From positions 118,323 through 182,322 of the forward strand of contig JAFWOU010000004.1 of the NCBI GenBank assembly GCA_017509715.1: a stretch of 64,000 nt of DNA. The letters run 5' to 3'. The position numbers were made by a program, and so were the translations under genes. Each line of letters opens with the position of its first letter. Positions within the stretch are counted from its first letter, which is position 1. The notes below the pieces were generated by a model that was not told where the DNA came from, ran no database searches, and was given only the letters and a program-made list of their open reading frames with translations. This document shows, one piece after another, positions 1-9,548 of this stretch. Origin of the DNA: Paludibacteraceae bacterium. GTDB lineage: Bacteria > Bacteroidota > Bacteroidia > Bacteroidales > Paludibacteraceae.

Positions 1-472
1 TATCAGCCTGCAGCCCGCCGACATATTACCCCTTTTAAGGGGCAAAACAACGCTTCTGAGCGGCAATTCTGGCGTAGGTAAGAGTACGCTCCTCAACGCC
101 CTTTTCGGCCGGGAGATGGCACGTACGGGGCAAATATCCACCGCCCACAACAAAGGTATGCATACCACGACGTTCTCGGAGATGTATGAATTAGGCGAAG
201 GGCGAATGGCGAAGGGCGAAAGCCAAGGTTGGATTATCGACACGCCGGGCATCAAGGGATTCGGGTCGTTTGACATGCAGCGCGAGGAGATGAGTCATTA
301 TTTCCGCGATATCTTCCGCGTAGGTACCGAGTGCCGCTTCGGCAACTGTACCCACACCAACGAACCCGGCTGCGCCGTGATGGATGCCCTGGAGCGCGGC
401 GAGATAGCTATCTCGCGCTACGAGTCCTACCTGTCGTTGCTCGCCGACTGCGAGGAGGAGAAGTATAGGTAA
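1..472 (+). CDS. rsgA: Ribosome small subunit-dependent GTPase A, C-terminal part (5' truncated by window edge)
   Basis: RsgA is a circularly permuted GTPase that helps the 30S subunit mature. Reading from base 2 the frame is open and contains the P-loop GNSGVGKST, then the DTPG G3 motif, which is the permuted order expected of RsgA. The C-terminal zinc site follows as C-x4-C-x-H-x5-C ([14 protein letters not shown]), with the family's closing helix. The start lies outside the window. Between the switch region and DTPG there is a low-complexity stretch ([12 protein letters not shown]) encoded by a stuttering gaagggcgaatggcgaaggg word. It looks like an in-frame micro-repeat insertion in a variable loop. 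Confidence 0.97.
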   Translation, partial: ISLQPADILPLLRGKTTLLSGNSGVGKSTLLNALFGREMARTGQISTAHNKGMHTTTFSEMYELGEGRMAKGESQGWIIDTPGIKGFGSFDMQREEMSHYFRDIFRVGTECRFGNCTHTNEPGCAVMDALERGEIAISRYESYLSLLADCEEEKYR

Positions 473-475
473 AGG

Positions 476-508
476 CCGTCAGCTATCAGCCGTCAGCCAT
501 CAGCCTTC
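476..508. repeat. Stuttering micro-repeat (gtcagc/atcagc words)
   Basis: The gap between rsgA and the DUF975 gene holds imperfect tandem copies of a 9-10 nt word (gtcagctatcagcc, gtcagccatcagcc). The same word family, in the same or opposite sense, recurs after the DUF975 gene (about 1208-1230) and between rpsH and rpsN (about 12119-12182). Confidence 0.7.
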
Positions 509-552
509 TAAAAACTGAATACTGAACACTTAATATTAAATTATTCGAACTT

Positions 553-1218
553 ATGAAATCGTATTCTGAGTACCGTGCTATGGCACGTGAGACCCTGAAG
601 GGTCATTGGAACGAAATGGCCGTATTAGCATTGCTGCTATTTGTTGTTTCTGGTATTGGTAGCACCCCAAGCTACATTGCCGAGTTTGCTAAAATCCAGT
701 GGTTAAACCTCGTTGGCAGCAGCACCAATGCGCTGGTTAGCTTGTTAGTAATGATGCCATTGAGTTTTGCATTCTACAACCTCTGTCTATCTTTCGCGCG
801 TCGCGAAGAGCGCAACGAGAGTCCGGCCTCATCGCTGTTCCATGAGTTTACAGCCAATTGGATCAATTATGTAGAATCGGGCTTTCTGATGGGCTTGATT
901 ATAGTCTTGCTGCTCATCCCTACCCTGATGATTGGCTCTATTATCTTTGGCTTAGCGTATGAACTCGTACCGTTTATTATCCGTGACACCCCGAGTATAT
1001 CCGCTACTGAAGCACTACGTACCAGCCGCATAATGATGCGCGGTCATAAGTGGGAGCTGTTTGTGCTAAATCTGACCTTCCTCGGCTGGGTTTTGCTGTG
1101 TATCCTCAGTTGTTGTATTGGTTTCCTTTGGTTAATGCCGTACGTATCCACCGCCAAAGCCCATTTCTATGAGGACGTAAAGGCCGAATACGAAGAGAGA
1201 CTGAAAGCCGAATGCTGA
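553..1218 (+). CDS. DUF975 family integral membrane protein
   Basis: The protein has 221 residues. The N-terminus (MKSYSEYRAMARETLKGHW) is characteristic of the DUF975 family of small polytopic membrane proteins, whose function is unknown. About four hydrophobic segments are visible, near residues 22-40, 56-85, 108-135 and 170-200. A conserved-looking cytoplasmic stretch with two arginines (RTSRIMMRGHKWELF) precedes the last pair. It stands alone on the plus strand between rsgA and a strong bidirectional terminator. No promoter of the TAnnTTTG type is obvious, so read-through from rsgA is possible. Confidence 0.85.
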   Translation: MKSYSEYRAMARETLKGHWNEMAVLALLLFVVSGIGSTPSYIAEFAKIQWLNLVGSSTNALVSLLVMMPLSFAFYNLCLSFARREERNESPASSLFHEFTANWINYVESGFLMGLIIVLLLIPTLMIGSIIFGLAYELVPFIIRDTPSISATEALRTSRIMMRGHKWELFVLNLTFLGWVLLCILSCCIGFLWLMPYVSTAKAHFYEDVKAEYEERLKAEC

Positions 1219-1231
1219 AAGCTGAAAGCCT

Positions 1232-1273
1232 AACAGAATAGGAGCGGCCCGAGGGTCGCTCCTATTCTGTTTT
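1232..1273. terminator. Bidirectional hairpin terminator between DUF975 gene and lipoprotein gene
   Basis: A 14-bp stem (ACAGAATAGGAGCG paired with CGCTCCTATTCTGT) with a 9-nt loop is followed by TTTTA on the plus strand. It lies between two convergent genes and overlaps the last codon of the minus-strand lipoprotein gene, so it can end both transcripts. Confidence 0.88.
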
Positions 1274-2030
1274 ATTCGTAGTACTCGATCGTACGACTTT
1301 CGATGTAGGTGGTAGGCGTTGCGGAGGAGAGGTGCTCCCGGAGCAACTGCTCTGCCGTCTGCATAGCCTCTTCGCTCTGCAGCTGGTTCATCACCTCGGG
1401 CGAGAGGAAGTCCGGTCGTTCGAAGTAGTAGTTCTTCACCTCACGCGAGAGCCAGTTGCCCTGATCGTCCATGTCCTTGTACTCGTAGGTGGAGTAGTTG
1501 GCAGCAGGCCATTGACCGGACTGCAGCAGTTCGAACATCGTGGACGGATAGACATGCTCGCCCTCGTAGGTAAAACGGCGATAACTGAGCGACTTCGACT
1601 GGTTGACCGTATTGTCCGACAGGATGGACTTCACCTGGTAGCTATCGTCATAATACTGGTAGGTAGCGCGGAAGAGGAAACCCAGGGTATCCTTGTCCAG
1701 CTGACCGCCGTTATGGTTAGCTACACGGCCTTGCTTATCACGTATGATAACCTCGGCCGGCTTGGAAGCCACGAGGTGGCCCTCCTCGTTGAAACGTATC
1801 TCCGGCGTCTCGGCCAGCAGATCATCCGTAGTGATCGTGCGTACACGGCCAAACTGGATACCGCCAAAAGCGGCCATATCTGCCGAAGCCATCTCACGCT
1901 CTACGATCACCGTGGTCACAGGAATGGTATCCTGCAGCGGCTGGTCGTTGGTGAGCGTGGTAGGCGTCTTACCGCCACAAGCGCACAGGAGCGCCGCCGT
2001 AAACAATAAAAGAACTGTCTTCGTTTTCAT
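1272..2030 (-). CDS. Predicted lipoprotein of unknown function
   Basis: The start is placed at MKTKTVLLLFTAALLCACGG, giving 252 residues. This is a lipoprotein signal (short basic n-region, hydrophobic core, lipobox ending LLCAC), and its ATG overlaps the TGA of the upstream fur-like gene as ATGA. A longer open frame extends upstream but runs inside that gene and is rejected. The mature part is hydrophilic and Tyr-rich with no catalytic motif I recognise. It is the last gene of the long minus-strand block and ends in a strong terminator. It is probably membrane-anchored, but its role is unknown. Confidence 0.8.
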   Translation of the reverse strand: MKTKTVLLLFTAALLCACGGKTPTTLTNDQPLQDTIPVTTVIVEREMASADMAAFGGIQFGRVRTITTDDLLAETPEIRFNEEGHLVASKPAEVIIRDKQGRVANHNGGQLDKDTLGFLFRATYQYYDDSYQVKSILSDNTVNQSKSLSYRRFTYEGEHVYPSTMFELLQSGQWPAANYSTYEYKDMDDQGNWLSREVKNYYFERPDFLSPEVMNQLQSEEAMQTAEQLLREHLSSATPTTYIESRTIEYYE

Positions 2031-2440
2031 CTTTTCTGACATTGCGGGCACAGGCCCTTCACTACAAACGACATCGAGTGGACATGATACTCGGCTGGCA
2101 ACGCCACCTGGGGCAGCGCCACCTGCTCGATACAGTATGTATGTCCGCACGACTCACAATAGAAATGCACATGGCTGGCCGAATGGTCCTCATCGTCATG
2201 ATGGCGGCACAGCTCATAGTGCTCCACGCCGCGACCGTCCTCAAACGCATGTATCACATCGTGCTTGAGAAAGAGGGTCAGGGTGCGGAAAATGCTGCTA
2301 CGGTCCATGGTGACCAATTCGTTCTCCAGGTCGCGCAGCGATAAAGGATGATGTTGGTCCACCAGTACTTGATAGACCAACATCCTGTTTGCAGTAGGCT
2401 TGACGCCCTTGTGTTCCAATTTCTGAGCGATCTCTTGCAT
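2027..2440 (-). CDS. Fur-family metal-responsive transcriptional regulator
   Basis: The protein has 137 residues with the Fur layout. An N-terminal winged helix (residues about 1-75, recognition region around MDRSSIFRTLTLF) is followed by a His/Asp-rich metal region (HHDDEDHSASHVHFYC). Two CxxC pairs (CESC and CPQC) suit the structural zinc. The sequence does not tell Fur, Zur and PerR apart. Its ATG shares one base with the TGA of aspS (TGATG), so it is translationally coupled to a tRNA synthetase. It is followed by a coupled lipoprotein, which makes metal-dependent control of envelope functions a reasonable guess. Confidence 0.93.
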   Translation of the reverse strand: MQEIAQKLEHKGVKPTANRMLVYQVLVDQHHPLSLRDLENELVTMDRSSIFRTLTLFLKHDVIHAFEDGRGVEHYELCRHHDDEDHSASHVHFYCESCGHTYCIEQVALPQVALPAEYHVHSMSFVVKGLCPQCQKR

Positions 2441-3816
2441 CAGGGAGCCACGCGGTTGATATCGCGGGGGAACATACTACATTCTTTCACGTTGTTGATA
2501 TCCAGGAAGCAAGCCGTGATACGCTCCAGTCCGATAGCAAAACCTCCGTGAGGCGGCATGCCGTTGCGGAACGTGTCGAGGTAGAAGCGGAACGCATCGG
2601 GGTTCATGCCACGACGCAGCATCTTCTCGCGGTAGTCGGCTTCCTTGTGGATACGTTGTCCGCCGGAGGTGATCTCCAGACCACGCATCAGCAGGTCGAA
2701 ACTCAGCGTCAGGCTCGGATCCTCGGGATCGTCCATGGCGTAGAAAGCACGGTGCTCGGAGGGGAAATGGGTGACGAACACAAAGTCCGAACCGTATTTC
2801 TCCAGGGCGTACTTGCATATAGCGCGCTCCTCTTCCGGGGCGAGGTCATCCTCACCGCGGTGATCAGCTTCGCACAGCTTGTTCTCAAACAGAATCTCAT
2901 GCACCTCGCTCAGCTTCCATGCCGGTACCTCGCTGGGCAACTTAGGCATCGTAGCACCGAGCAGATTCAGCTCGTGGCCGCAACGCTCCGCTACCGTAGC
3001 GATGATATGACGCAGCAGGGCAGCTTCCAGCAGCATGACATCTTCCTGGCCCTTGATAAAGCCCATCTCCACATCCAGCGAGATGTACTCGTTGAGGTGG
3101 CGGCTCGTGGCATGCTTCTCGGCGCGATAGGCCGGCGCGATCTCAAACACGCGCTCGTAGACGCCTACGCCGATCTGCTTGTAGAACTGCGGGCTCTGTG
3201 CCAGATAGACCTGCTTGCCGAAGTAGTCCATGCGGAATACATTCGCACCGCCTTCGGCACCCTCGGACACAATCTTCGGGGTGTAGATCTGCGTGAAACC
3301 GTTGTCGGTGAGGAAATCGGCAAACGCCTTGGCGATAGTCGACTGCACCTTCAGGATAGCCATGTCGCGCGGGTTGCGCAGCGTGACCTGACGGTTGTCG
3401 AACTTATAGCGCAGCAGGGTCTCCTCGTCGCCGAACTTCAGGGCGTTCATGTCCACCACCTCGGCGGTAGTAGGACGGCTCAGGATACGTACCTCAGCGA
3501 CAGCTATCTCGATGGTGTTGTAGAACGCAGCAGGATCCTTGATCTTAGCTTCGCCTACCGTTCCCACGATCGTGATAGCCATCTCGCGGCAGAGGTCGTT
3601 CATGTGGACCTCAGCACCTGTCTCATCTAAGAAACGAGAGGTGTCGTTGCTGACCACAGCCTGCAGCAGACCACGACTCTTGCGCAGCACGATAAAGCCA
3701 CCCCACTTCGTCACGCGGACGTTGTGGATCATTCCGGAAACAGTAACACTATCTCCAACCTTGCAGTTGTCGATAGTGATACCTGTTTCATTATGTTTTT
3801 CGATATCCAAAAACAT
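2440..3816 (-). CDS. aspS: Aspartate--tRNA ligase, archaeal/eukaryal type (probably non-discriminating, Asp/Asn)
   Basis: This is a class II aminoacyl-tRNA synthetase of 458 residues. It is shorter than bacterial AspRS (about 590) because it lacks the GAD insertion. An N-terminal OB-fold anticodon domain (VTVSGMIHNVRVTKWGGFIV) precedes motif 2 (AEKHATSRHLNEY) and motif 3 (GLERITACFLDINNVKE followed by FPRD). The TPKIVSEGAEGG and LAQSPQFYKQ stretches resemble archaeal AspRS rather than AsnRS, which would end FPRTP. Enzymes of this class are often non-discriminating and charge tRNA-Asn with Asp for GatCAB repair; gatCAB is not in the window. It is coupled to fur downstream. Confidence 0.9.
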   Translation of the reverse strand: MFLDIEKHNETGITIDNCKVGDSVTVSGMIHNVRVTKWGGFIVLRKSRGLLQAVVSNDTSRFLDETGAEVHMNDLCREMAITIVGTVGEAKIKDPAAFYNTIEIAVAEVRILSRPTTAEVVDMNALKFGDEETLLRYKFDNRQVTLRNPRDMAILKVQSTIAKAFADFLTDNGFTQIYTPKIVSEGAEGGANVFRMDYFGKQVYLAQSPQFYKQIGVGVYERVFEIAPAYRAEKHATSRHLNEYISLDVEMGFIKGQEDVMLLEAALLRHIIATVAERCGHELNLLGATMPKLPSEVPAWKLSEVHEILFENKLCEADHRGEDDLAPEEERAICKYALEKYGSDFVFVTHFPSEHRAFYAMDDPEDPSLTLSFDLLMRGLEITSGGQRIHKEADYREKMLRRGMNPDAFRFYLDTFRNGMPPHGGFAIGLERITACFLDINNVKECSMFPRDINRVAP

Positions 3817-3838
3817 AACTATTCAAAACTTAGAAGAT

Positions 3839-4339
3839 TTACTCTGCCTTAGCTTCTTCTGCGGGAGCCTCTACGGGAGCCTCAGCCTTTACCTCTTCTG
3901 CAGCGGGTTTCTCAGCAGCCTTCTTGCCGGCACGGCGGGTAGCCTTCTTAGCAGCCTTCTTGGTCTCCTTGAGCATGTTCTCGTTGTAGTCAACGAGCTC
4001 AATGATACACATCTCGGCAGCGTCACCCAGACGGAAACCGGTATGCAGGATACGCGTGTAGCCACCCGGACGGTTAGCGATCTTCTCGCCTACGTTCTGG
4101 AAGAGCTCGGTAACGACCTCTTTCTGCTTGAGCAGGCTGAATGCCAGACGGCGGTTGTTCATATTGTCCTCCTTTGCGCGAGTGAGGATCGGCTCTACGT
4201 AGATACGCAGCGCTTTAGCCTTAGCCAGCGTAGTGGAGATACGCTTGTGCATGATCAGCGAGCAAGCCATATTGCTGAGCAGGGCTGCACGGTGATTAGC
4301 CTTGCGGCTAAGGTGGTTGAATTTCTTATTATGTCTCAT
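3839..4339 (-). CDS. rplQ: 50S ribosomal protein L17
   Basis: L17 is a large-subunit protein near the exit tunnel. Its core ([20 protein letters not shown], then [15 protein letters not shown]) matches the family. The length of 166 exceeds the 127 of E. coli because of an Ala/Lys/Glu-rich tail of about 45 residues after LVDYNEN. The tail is low complexity and probably disordered. It is the last gene of the alpha operon, 30 bp after rpoA. Confidence 0.98.
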   Translation of the reverse strand: MRHNKKFNHLSRKANHRAALLSNMACSLIMHKRISTTLAKAKALRIYVEPILTRAKEDNMNNRRLAFSLLKQKEVVTELFQNVGEKIANRPGGYTRILHTGFRLGDAAEMCIIELVDYNENMLKETKKAAKKATRRAGKKAAEKPAAEEVKAEAPVEAPAEEAKAE

Positions 4340-4369
4340 AATAGTTTAATCGTTTGTTTGTTTAAATAA

Positions 4370-5368
4370 TCAAATATTCTCCGTTACACGATAGCGGGAG
4401 ATATCCATGCCAAATGCCAGGCCGTTACGCTCGAGCAGTTCGTCCAACTCGGTCAGAGACTTCTTACCGAAGTTACGGAACTTCAAGAGGTCGCTACGGT
4501 GGTATTTAACCAGTTCGCCCAGGGTCTCTACCTCGGCAGCCTTCAAGCAGTTGAGGGCGCGTACGGAGAGGTCCATATCCTGGAGCTTCTGATTGAGGAG
4601 CTGACGCATACGCAGAATCTCTTCGTCGAGAGCACTGTTCGGACTCTTGGTCTCCTCCTCCAGTACGATGCGCTCGTCAGAGAACAGCATGAAGTGGTAG
4701 ATCAGGATCTTAGCGGCCTCGGTCAGTGCGTTCTGCGGGGTGATCGAACCATCGGTGGTGATCTCCAAGGTCAGTTTCTCATAGTCAGTACGCTGCTCGA
4801 CACGATACTGGTCAACAGCGATCTTGACATTGCGGATTGGCGTGTAGATAGAGTCGATAGCCAGCGTGCCGATCTTGTCATCAGCCTTGCGGTTCTCGTC
4901 TCCGGGTACGTAGCCACGTCCCTTGTTAATAGTGAACTCAATTTCGAAATTGGCGCTCTCGTCCAGCTCGGCGAGTTGGAGTTCGGGATTCAGCACTTCA
5001 AAGTACTGAAGCGTTGCGCCCAGGTTGCCGGCCGTGAAGGTCTTAGCCTTCTGGATGTGCACCTTAGCGGTTTCGCCCGTAGCTTCCATACCCTCCAGGA
5101 GACGGAAACGCACTTGTTTGAGATTGAGGATAATGTTTGTTACGTCAGTAATGACGCCAGGGATAGTAGCAAATTCATGATCAATACCGCTAATCTTGAT
5201 GGAACAGATAGCATATCCTTCCAGCGAGCCCAAGAGCACGCGACGAATAGCATTACCTATTGTAATACCATAACCCGGCTCGAGAGGACGAAATTCGAAA
5301 GTGCCTTTCGTCGCCGTCGAGTCCAACATGATAACCTTGTTAGGTTTTATAAAATTTAATATTGCCAT
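4370..5368 (-). CDS. rpoA: DNA-directed RNA polymerase subunit alpha
   Basis: The alpha subunit dimerises to seed RNA polymerase assembly and contacts activators and UP elements. With 332 residues (E. coli 329) it has the N-terminal assembly domain ([20 protein letters not shown], about residues 28-47) and the C-terminal helix-hairpin-helix domain ([15 protein letters not shown]) after a short linker. It lies between rpsD and rplQ in the standard alpha operon order. Confidence 0.99.
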   Translation of the reverse strand: MAILNFIKPNKVIMLDSTATKGTFEFRPLEPGYGITIGNAIRRVLLGSLEGYAICSIKISGIDHEFATIPGVITDVTNIILNLKQVRFRLLEGMEATGETAKVHIQKAKTFTAGNLGATLQYFEVLNPELQLAELDESANFEIEFTINKGRGYVPGDENRKADDKIGTLAIDSIYTPIRNVKIAVDQYRVEQRTDYEKLTLEITTDGSITPQNALTEAAKILIYHFMLFSDERIVLEEETKSPNSALDEEILRMRQLLNQKLQDMDLSVRALNCLKAAEVETLGELVKYHRSDLLKFRNFGKKSLTELDELLERNGLAFGMDISRYRVTENI

Positions 5369-5379
5369 GAATTTAATGA

Positions 5380-5985
5380 TTATTTAGAGTACAACTCAAC
5401 GATTAACTGCTCCTTGATGTTCTCAGGAATCTCCTCACGCTGAGGAATATTGAGGTATTTACCTGCCAATTTTGCCTGATCCCATTCGAGCCAGCTATAC
5501 TTGCTATGGTTGAATCCCTCCAAAGAAGCTGCGATCACCTCCAGCGATTTAGCCTTCTCGCGAACGGCTACGATCTGACCCGGCTTAACCGAGTAGGAGG
5601 GGATGTTCACTACCTTGCCGTCTACAGTGATGTGACGGTGGCTTACGAGTTGGCGTGCAGCGGCACGCGTAGGAGCGATACCAAGACGGTATACGATATT
5701 GTCTAAGCGACTCTCCAGAAGCTGGAGCAGAATCTCACCGGTAATACCTTTAGCACGGCTTGCGCGAGCGAAGAGCAGACGGAATTGCTTCTCCAGTACA
5801 CCATAGGTGTATTTAGCTTTCTGCTTCTCTGCGAGCTGAGTACCGTACTCAGAGTTCTTCTTACGACGGTTTACGCCGTGTTGTCCCGGTGCGTAATTGC
5901 GCTTGTCAAGCACCTTGTCCGGACCGAAAATCGGCTCTCCGAAACGACGTGCAATACGTGATTTTGGGCCTATATATCTTGCCAT
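5380..5985 (-). CDS. rpsD: 30S ribosomal protein S4
   Basis: S4 is a primary 16S rRNA binder. It has 201 residues (E. coli 206). The N-terminus [19 protein letters not shown] and the S4 RNA-binding domain ([30 protein letters not shown]) are intact. In E. coli S4 represses the alpha operon; whether that applies here cannot be read from the sequence. It is separated from rpsK by 130 bp of low-complexity sequence. Confidence 0.99.
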   Translation of the reverse strand: MARYIGPKSRIARRFGEPIFGPDKVLDKRNYAPGQHGVNRRKKNSEYGTQLAEKQKAKYTYGVLEKQFRLLFARASRAKGITGEILLQLLESRLDNIVYRLGIAPTRAAARQLVSHRHITVDGKVVNIPSYSVKPGQIVAVREKAKSLEVIAASLEGFNHSKYSWLEWDQAKLAGKYLNIPQREEIPENIKEQLIVELYSK

Positions 5986-5997
5986 ATTTTAAATTCT

Positions 5998-6112
5998 TTA
6001 AAAGTTAAAAAATTGAGGAGTGAAGGAGTTAAGGAGTGATGGAGTTAAGACTCCTTTAATTCTTTAATTCTTTAATTCTTTACTTCTTTACTACTTTTCT
6101 CCTTTACTTCTT
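5998..6112. repeat. Stuttering micro-repeat in rpsK-rpsD spacer
   Basis: The spacer is built from two word families. One is aggagt(g/t)aagg-type words (gaggagtgaaggagttaagg) and the other is ctttaatt repeated several times (tttaattctttaattctt). The remaining ribosomal gene spacers are mostly under 40 bp, so this one is expanded by the repeat. Confidence 0.75.
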
Positions 6113-6115
6113 CTA

Positions 6116-6505
6116 TTATACGCGACGACGCTTGGGAGGACGACAGCCGTTGTGAGGCATCGGCGTAACGTCGATAATCTCGGTTACCTCAATACCCGCT
6201 GCAACACATGCACGGATAGCCGATTCACGTCCCTGTCCAGGACCCTTTACGTATGCTTTTACCTTGCGCAGACCCAGGTCGTATGCCACCTTTCCACAGT
6301 CTGCTGCTGCCATCTGGGCAGCATAAGGAGTATTCTTCTTAGAGCCACGGAAGCCCATTTTACCAGCCGAAGACCAGGAGATTACCTGACCGTCACCATT
6401 GGCCATTGTAACGATAACGTTGTTGAAGGAAGACATCACGTGGAGCTGTCCTACGCCGTCAATCTTAACAACGCGCTTCTTAGCTGCAACTGTTTTCTTT
6501 GCCAT
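6116..6505 (-). CDS. rpsK: 30S ribosomal protein S11
   Basis: S11 is a platform protein near the E and P sites. Its 129 residues equal the E. coli length. Family blocks [35 protein letters not shown], and the C-terminal [16 protein letters not shown] are intact. It follows rpsM in the usual alpha operon order. Confidence 0.99.
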   Translation of the reverse strand: MAKKTVAAKKRVVKIDGVGQLHVMSSFNNVIVTMANGDGQVISWSSAGKMGFRGSKKNTPYAAQMAAADCGKVAYDLGLRKVKAYVKGPGQGRESAIRACVAAGIEVTEIIDVTPMPHNGCRPPKRRRV

Positions 6506-6556
6506 AATGTTTGATAGATAATTTTTCTAGTTAATGACTCACTAACACAGGCCGGA

Positions 6557-6937
6557 TTACTTCGTAGCCTTCTTCTTGTTAGCAACTGTTTTCTTACGTC
6601 CCTTGCGGGTACGAGCATTGTTCTTGGTAGATTGACCACGAACCGGCAGACCGATACGGTGACGAACACCACGATAACAACCGATATCCATCAAACGCTT
6701 GATGTTGAGCTGGGTTTCCGAACGCAGATCACCTTCCACTTTGAACTTGGCACCGATGATCTCACGAATCTTAGCTGCTTGGTCGTCTGTCCAATCCTGC
6801 ACCTTGATGCTTGGGTCTACGCCTGCCTCTGCCAGGATCTTCTTTGCGCTTGAACGACCTATTCCGTAGATGTAAGTCAATCCGACTTCACCGCACTTAT
6901 TTTGCGGCAGATCTACACCGACAATTCTTATAGCCAT
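6557..6937 (-). CDS. rpsM: 30S ribosomal protein S13
   Basis: S13 sits in the 30S head and touches P-site tRNA and L5. It has 126 residues (E. coli 118) with [11 protein letters not shown] at the N-terminus, the helix-two-turn-helix [14 protein letters not shown], and the basic tail [17 protein letters not shown]. The extra length is in the lysine-rich tail. Confidence 0.99.
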   Translation of the reverse strand: MAIRIVGVDLPQNKCGEVGLTYIYGIGRSSAKKILAEAGVDPSIKVQDWTDDQAAKIREIIGAKFKVEGDLRSETQLNIKRLMDIGCYRGVRHRIGLPVRGQSTKNNARTRKGRKKTVANKKKATK

Positions 6938-6988
6938 AATTATTTACTTAAGGATTAATTTTTTAATTGGTTAACTAATCTGAAGCGC

Positions 6989-7105
6989 TTATCCTTGACG
7001 CATCTTCATCTTAGGTTCTTTTTTGTTAATTACATAAAGCTTACCTTTGCGACGTACAATCTTGCAGTCTGCATTGCGCTTTTTAACAGATGCTCTTACT
7101 TTCAT
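6989..7105 (-). CDS. rpmJ: 50S ribosomal protein L36, zinc-free form
   Basis: This is a 38-codon frame: [14 protein letters not shown], then [18 protein letters not shown], then a tail ending MRQG. That is exactly the L36 length. The zinc ribbon is gone: only one cysteine remains and the CxxC...C...H set is missing, so this is the C-minus form that does not need zinc. It lies between infA and rpsM, as expected. Confidence 0.97.
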   Translation of the reverse strand: MKVRASVKKRNADCKIVRRKGKLYVINKKEPKMKMRQG

Positions 7106-7131
7106 AGTAAAAACTGTTGTTTTAAAATTAA

Positions 7132-7350
7132 TTACTTGTAGCGGAACGATATACGTCCTTTTGTCAAGTCATACGGACTCATCTCCACTTTCACGCGATC
7201 ACCCGTCAAGATCTTGATGTAGTGCATACGCATCTTGCCCGAGATATGCGCCGTGATGATAGGACCGCTTTCCAGTTGTACACGAAACATCGCATTGCTC
7301 AGCGACTCAATGATCGTGCCATCAACTTCAATCGAATCTTGTTTTGCCAT
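7132..7350 (-). CDS. infA: Translation initiation factor IF-1
   Basis: IF-1 is an OB-fold protein that occupies the 30S A site during initiation. Its 72 residues equal the E. coli length. The family blocks [20 protein letters not shown] and [15 protein letters not shown] are present. It sits between map and rpmJ, the common order in Bacteroidetes. Confidence 0.99.
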   Translation of the reverse strand: MAKQDSIEVDGTIIESLSNAMFRVQLESGPIITAHISGKMRMHYIKILTGDRVKVEMSPYDLTKGRISFRYK

Positions 7351-7383
7351 TGTGCTATATGTTTATTGGTTTGTAATAGTGGA

Positions 7384-8169
7384 TCAGATAAATCTATCTC
7401 CCAGTACCTCGCGGATGAACTCAAACGTGGACAGGATATCCGCCTTGCCGTTGCGCACGCATACCGAGTGCTCGTAATGAGCCGCCGGCTTGCGATCTAC
7501 GGTGCGAGCTGTCCAGCCGTCATCCTCGATGACTACCTGACGACGTCCAAGCGTGATCATCGGCTCGATAGCCAGGGTCATGCCACTCTTGAGCATGATA
7601 CCGTTGCCTCGACGGCCGTAGTTGCATACCTCCGGATCCTCGTGCATGTGACGTCCGATACCGTGGCCCACAAACTCGCGGACTACACCGTAGCCGGCAC
7701 GCTCACAATGCTGCTGGATCGTGGCGCTCACATCCCCCAGGCGGCGACCGGTGACGGCCTGCTCAATGCCCAGGTAGAGCGCTTCCTTGGTCGTACGCAA
7801 CAGCTGCATCACTTCGGGTGCTACCTCGCCCACAGGGAAGGTGTAAGCACTGTCGGAATGCCAGCCGTTGAGCTCGATCGACGAGTCTACCGAGATGATA
7901 TCGCCCTCCTTCAACACGCAGTCTTTGGACGGGATACCATGCACCACCACGCCGTTCACCGACGTGCAGAGCGTAGCGGGATAACCCTCATAGCCCAGAC
8001 ACGCAGGACGACCTCCGTGGTCGCAGATAAACTCATACGCTATCTTGTCCAGCTCGGCGGTAGTCACACCCGGCCGGATAGACTTAGCCACTTCGGCATA
8101 AGTCTTACCCAGCAGGATATTGCTAGCTCGCATGAGCTCTACTTCTTCGTCAGTCTTGAGATAGATCAT
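7384..8169 (-). CDS. map: Methionine aminopeptidase type I
   Basis: The enzyme removes the initiator methionine from nascent proteins. It has 261 residues. The dinuclear metal ligands are recognisable: the two Asp in SVDSSIELNGWHSD, the His of GHGIGRHMHEDPEV, and the Glu residues of AIEPMI and YEHSVCV. It is encoded between secY (12 bp upstream) and infA. Confidence 0.98.
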   Translation of the reverse strand: MIYLKTDEEVELMRASNILLGKTYAEVAKSIRPGVTTAELDKIAYEFICDHGGRPACLGYEGYPATLCTSVNGVVVHGIPSKDCVLKEGDIISVDSSIELNGWHSDSAYTFPVGEVAPEVMQLLRTTKEALYLGIEQAVTGRRLGDVSATIQQHCERAGYGVVREFVGHGIGRHMHEDPEVCNYGRRGNGIMLKSGMTLAIEPMITLGRRQVVIEDDGWTARTVDRKPAAHYEHSVCVRNGKADILSTFEFIREVLGDRFI

Positions 8170-8181
8170 CTGCTCTACTAA

Positions 8182-9522
8182 TTAATAAGCCATAGCACCC
8201 GAACGTCCCTTGATACGCATACCGGACTCAAAGAATCCGTCGTAGTGACGCATCAACAGGTGGCTCTCAATCTGCTGCAAAGTATCCAGGATCACACCTA
8301 CCATAATGAGCAGCGACGTTCCACCAAAGAACTGCGCAAAGCCCATCGTTACGCCAAACAGACGTGCAAATGCAGGCAGGATAGCAATGATACCGAGCAG
8401 GATCGAACCCGGCAAGGTGATGCGACTCATGATCGAGTCGATATACTCAGCCGTCTTCTTACCCGGCTTCACGCCCGGAATAAATCCGTTGTTCAACTTC
8501 AGGTTCTCTGCCATCTGTACAGGATTGATGATAATCGCTGTATAGAAGTAGGTGAACGCAATGATGAGCAAGAAGAATACCAGGTTGTACCAGAATCCGT
8601 TGTTGTCGGCAAATGCCTGTGCAAACGCACTCATACCCTCCGAACGGAAACCCATCAGAGCGATAGGAATAAACATAATAGCCTGTGCAAAAATGATAGG
8701 CATTACGTTAGCCGCATTTACCTTCAACGGGATATACTGACGTACACCGCCGTACTGCTTGTTACCCACAACACGCTTTGCGTACTGTACAGGTATCTTG
8801 CGCGTGCCCTGAACCAGCAGGATAGCAAATGCCAGCACAGCCAGCAGCACTACCACCTCGATCAAGAACACGATCAGTCCACCACCAGCATCATTCAGTC
8901 GGCTTCCGAACTCCTGAACCACAGCAGCCGGGAAACGAGCAATAATACCGATCAAGATGATGAACGAAATACCGTTACCTACACCGCGATCCGTGATACG
9001 CTCACCCAACCACATGACAAACATGGAGCCGGCGCACAACAATACCGTCGACGAAATCGTGAACCAGTTGAAGCCCACAGCCAGAGGCTGGCCTGCCTGT
9101 GCCATCTGCACCGACAGGTTCACCAAGTAGCTCGGACCCTGGAACAACAAGATAGCCACAGTCAGATAGCGCGTGATCTGGTTCATCTTCTGGCGACCAG
9201 ACTCTCCCTCCTTCTGCATCTTCTGGAAGTACGGCACTGCAATAGTCAGCAGCTGCACTACGATCGATGCGGAGATGTAAGGCATGATACCCAACGCGAA
9301 TACCGAAGCATTCGAGAAGGCACCACCAGAGAACATATCCAAGAGCGCCATCAGACCTCCGGCGGTCTGCGAATGCAGAGCCGACAAAGCCTGTGGATTA
9401 ATACCCGGAAGGACTACGAAACTACCGAAACGATAGATGAGCACGAACAACAGCGTGGTCAGCAGTCGATTACGGAGGTCCTCAACCTTCCAGATATTCT
9501 TGATTGTTTCTATAAATTTCAT
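8182..9522 (-). CDS. secY: Preprotein translocase subunit SecY
   Basis: SecY is the central channel of the Sec translocon in the inner membrane. It has 446 residues (E. coli 443) with ten predicted hydrophobic segments. The cytoplasmic loop YAKRVVGNKQYGG and the conserved GIMPYISASIVVQLL and NGFIPGVKPGKKTAEYI blocks are all present. It lies downstream of rplO in the spc operon. Confidence 0.99.
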   Translation of the reverse strand: MKFIETIKNIWKVEDLRNRLLTTLLFVLIYRFGSFVVLPGINPQALSALHSQTAGGLMALLDMFSGGAFSNASVFALGIMPYISASIVVQLLTIAVPYFQKMQKEGESGRQKMNQITRYLTVAILLFQGPSYLVNLSVQMAQAGQPLAVGFNWFTISSTVLLCAGSMFVMWLGERITDRGVGNGISFIILIGIIARFPAAVVQEFGSRLNDAGGGLIVFLIEVVVLLAVLAFAILLVQGTRKIPVQYAKRVVGNKQYGGVRQYIPLKVNAANVMPIIFAQAIMFIPIALMGFRSEGMSAFAQAFADNNGFWYNLVFFLLIIAFTYFYTAIIINPVQMAENLKLNNGFIPGVKPGKKTAEYIDSIMSRITLPGSILLGIIAILPAFARLFGVTMGFAQFFGGTSLLIMVGVILDTLQQIESHLLMRHYDGFFESGMRIKGRSGAMAY

Positions 9523-9548
9523 ATTAAATCCTTGATTAAATCAATAAT

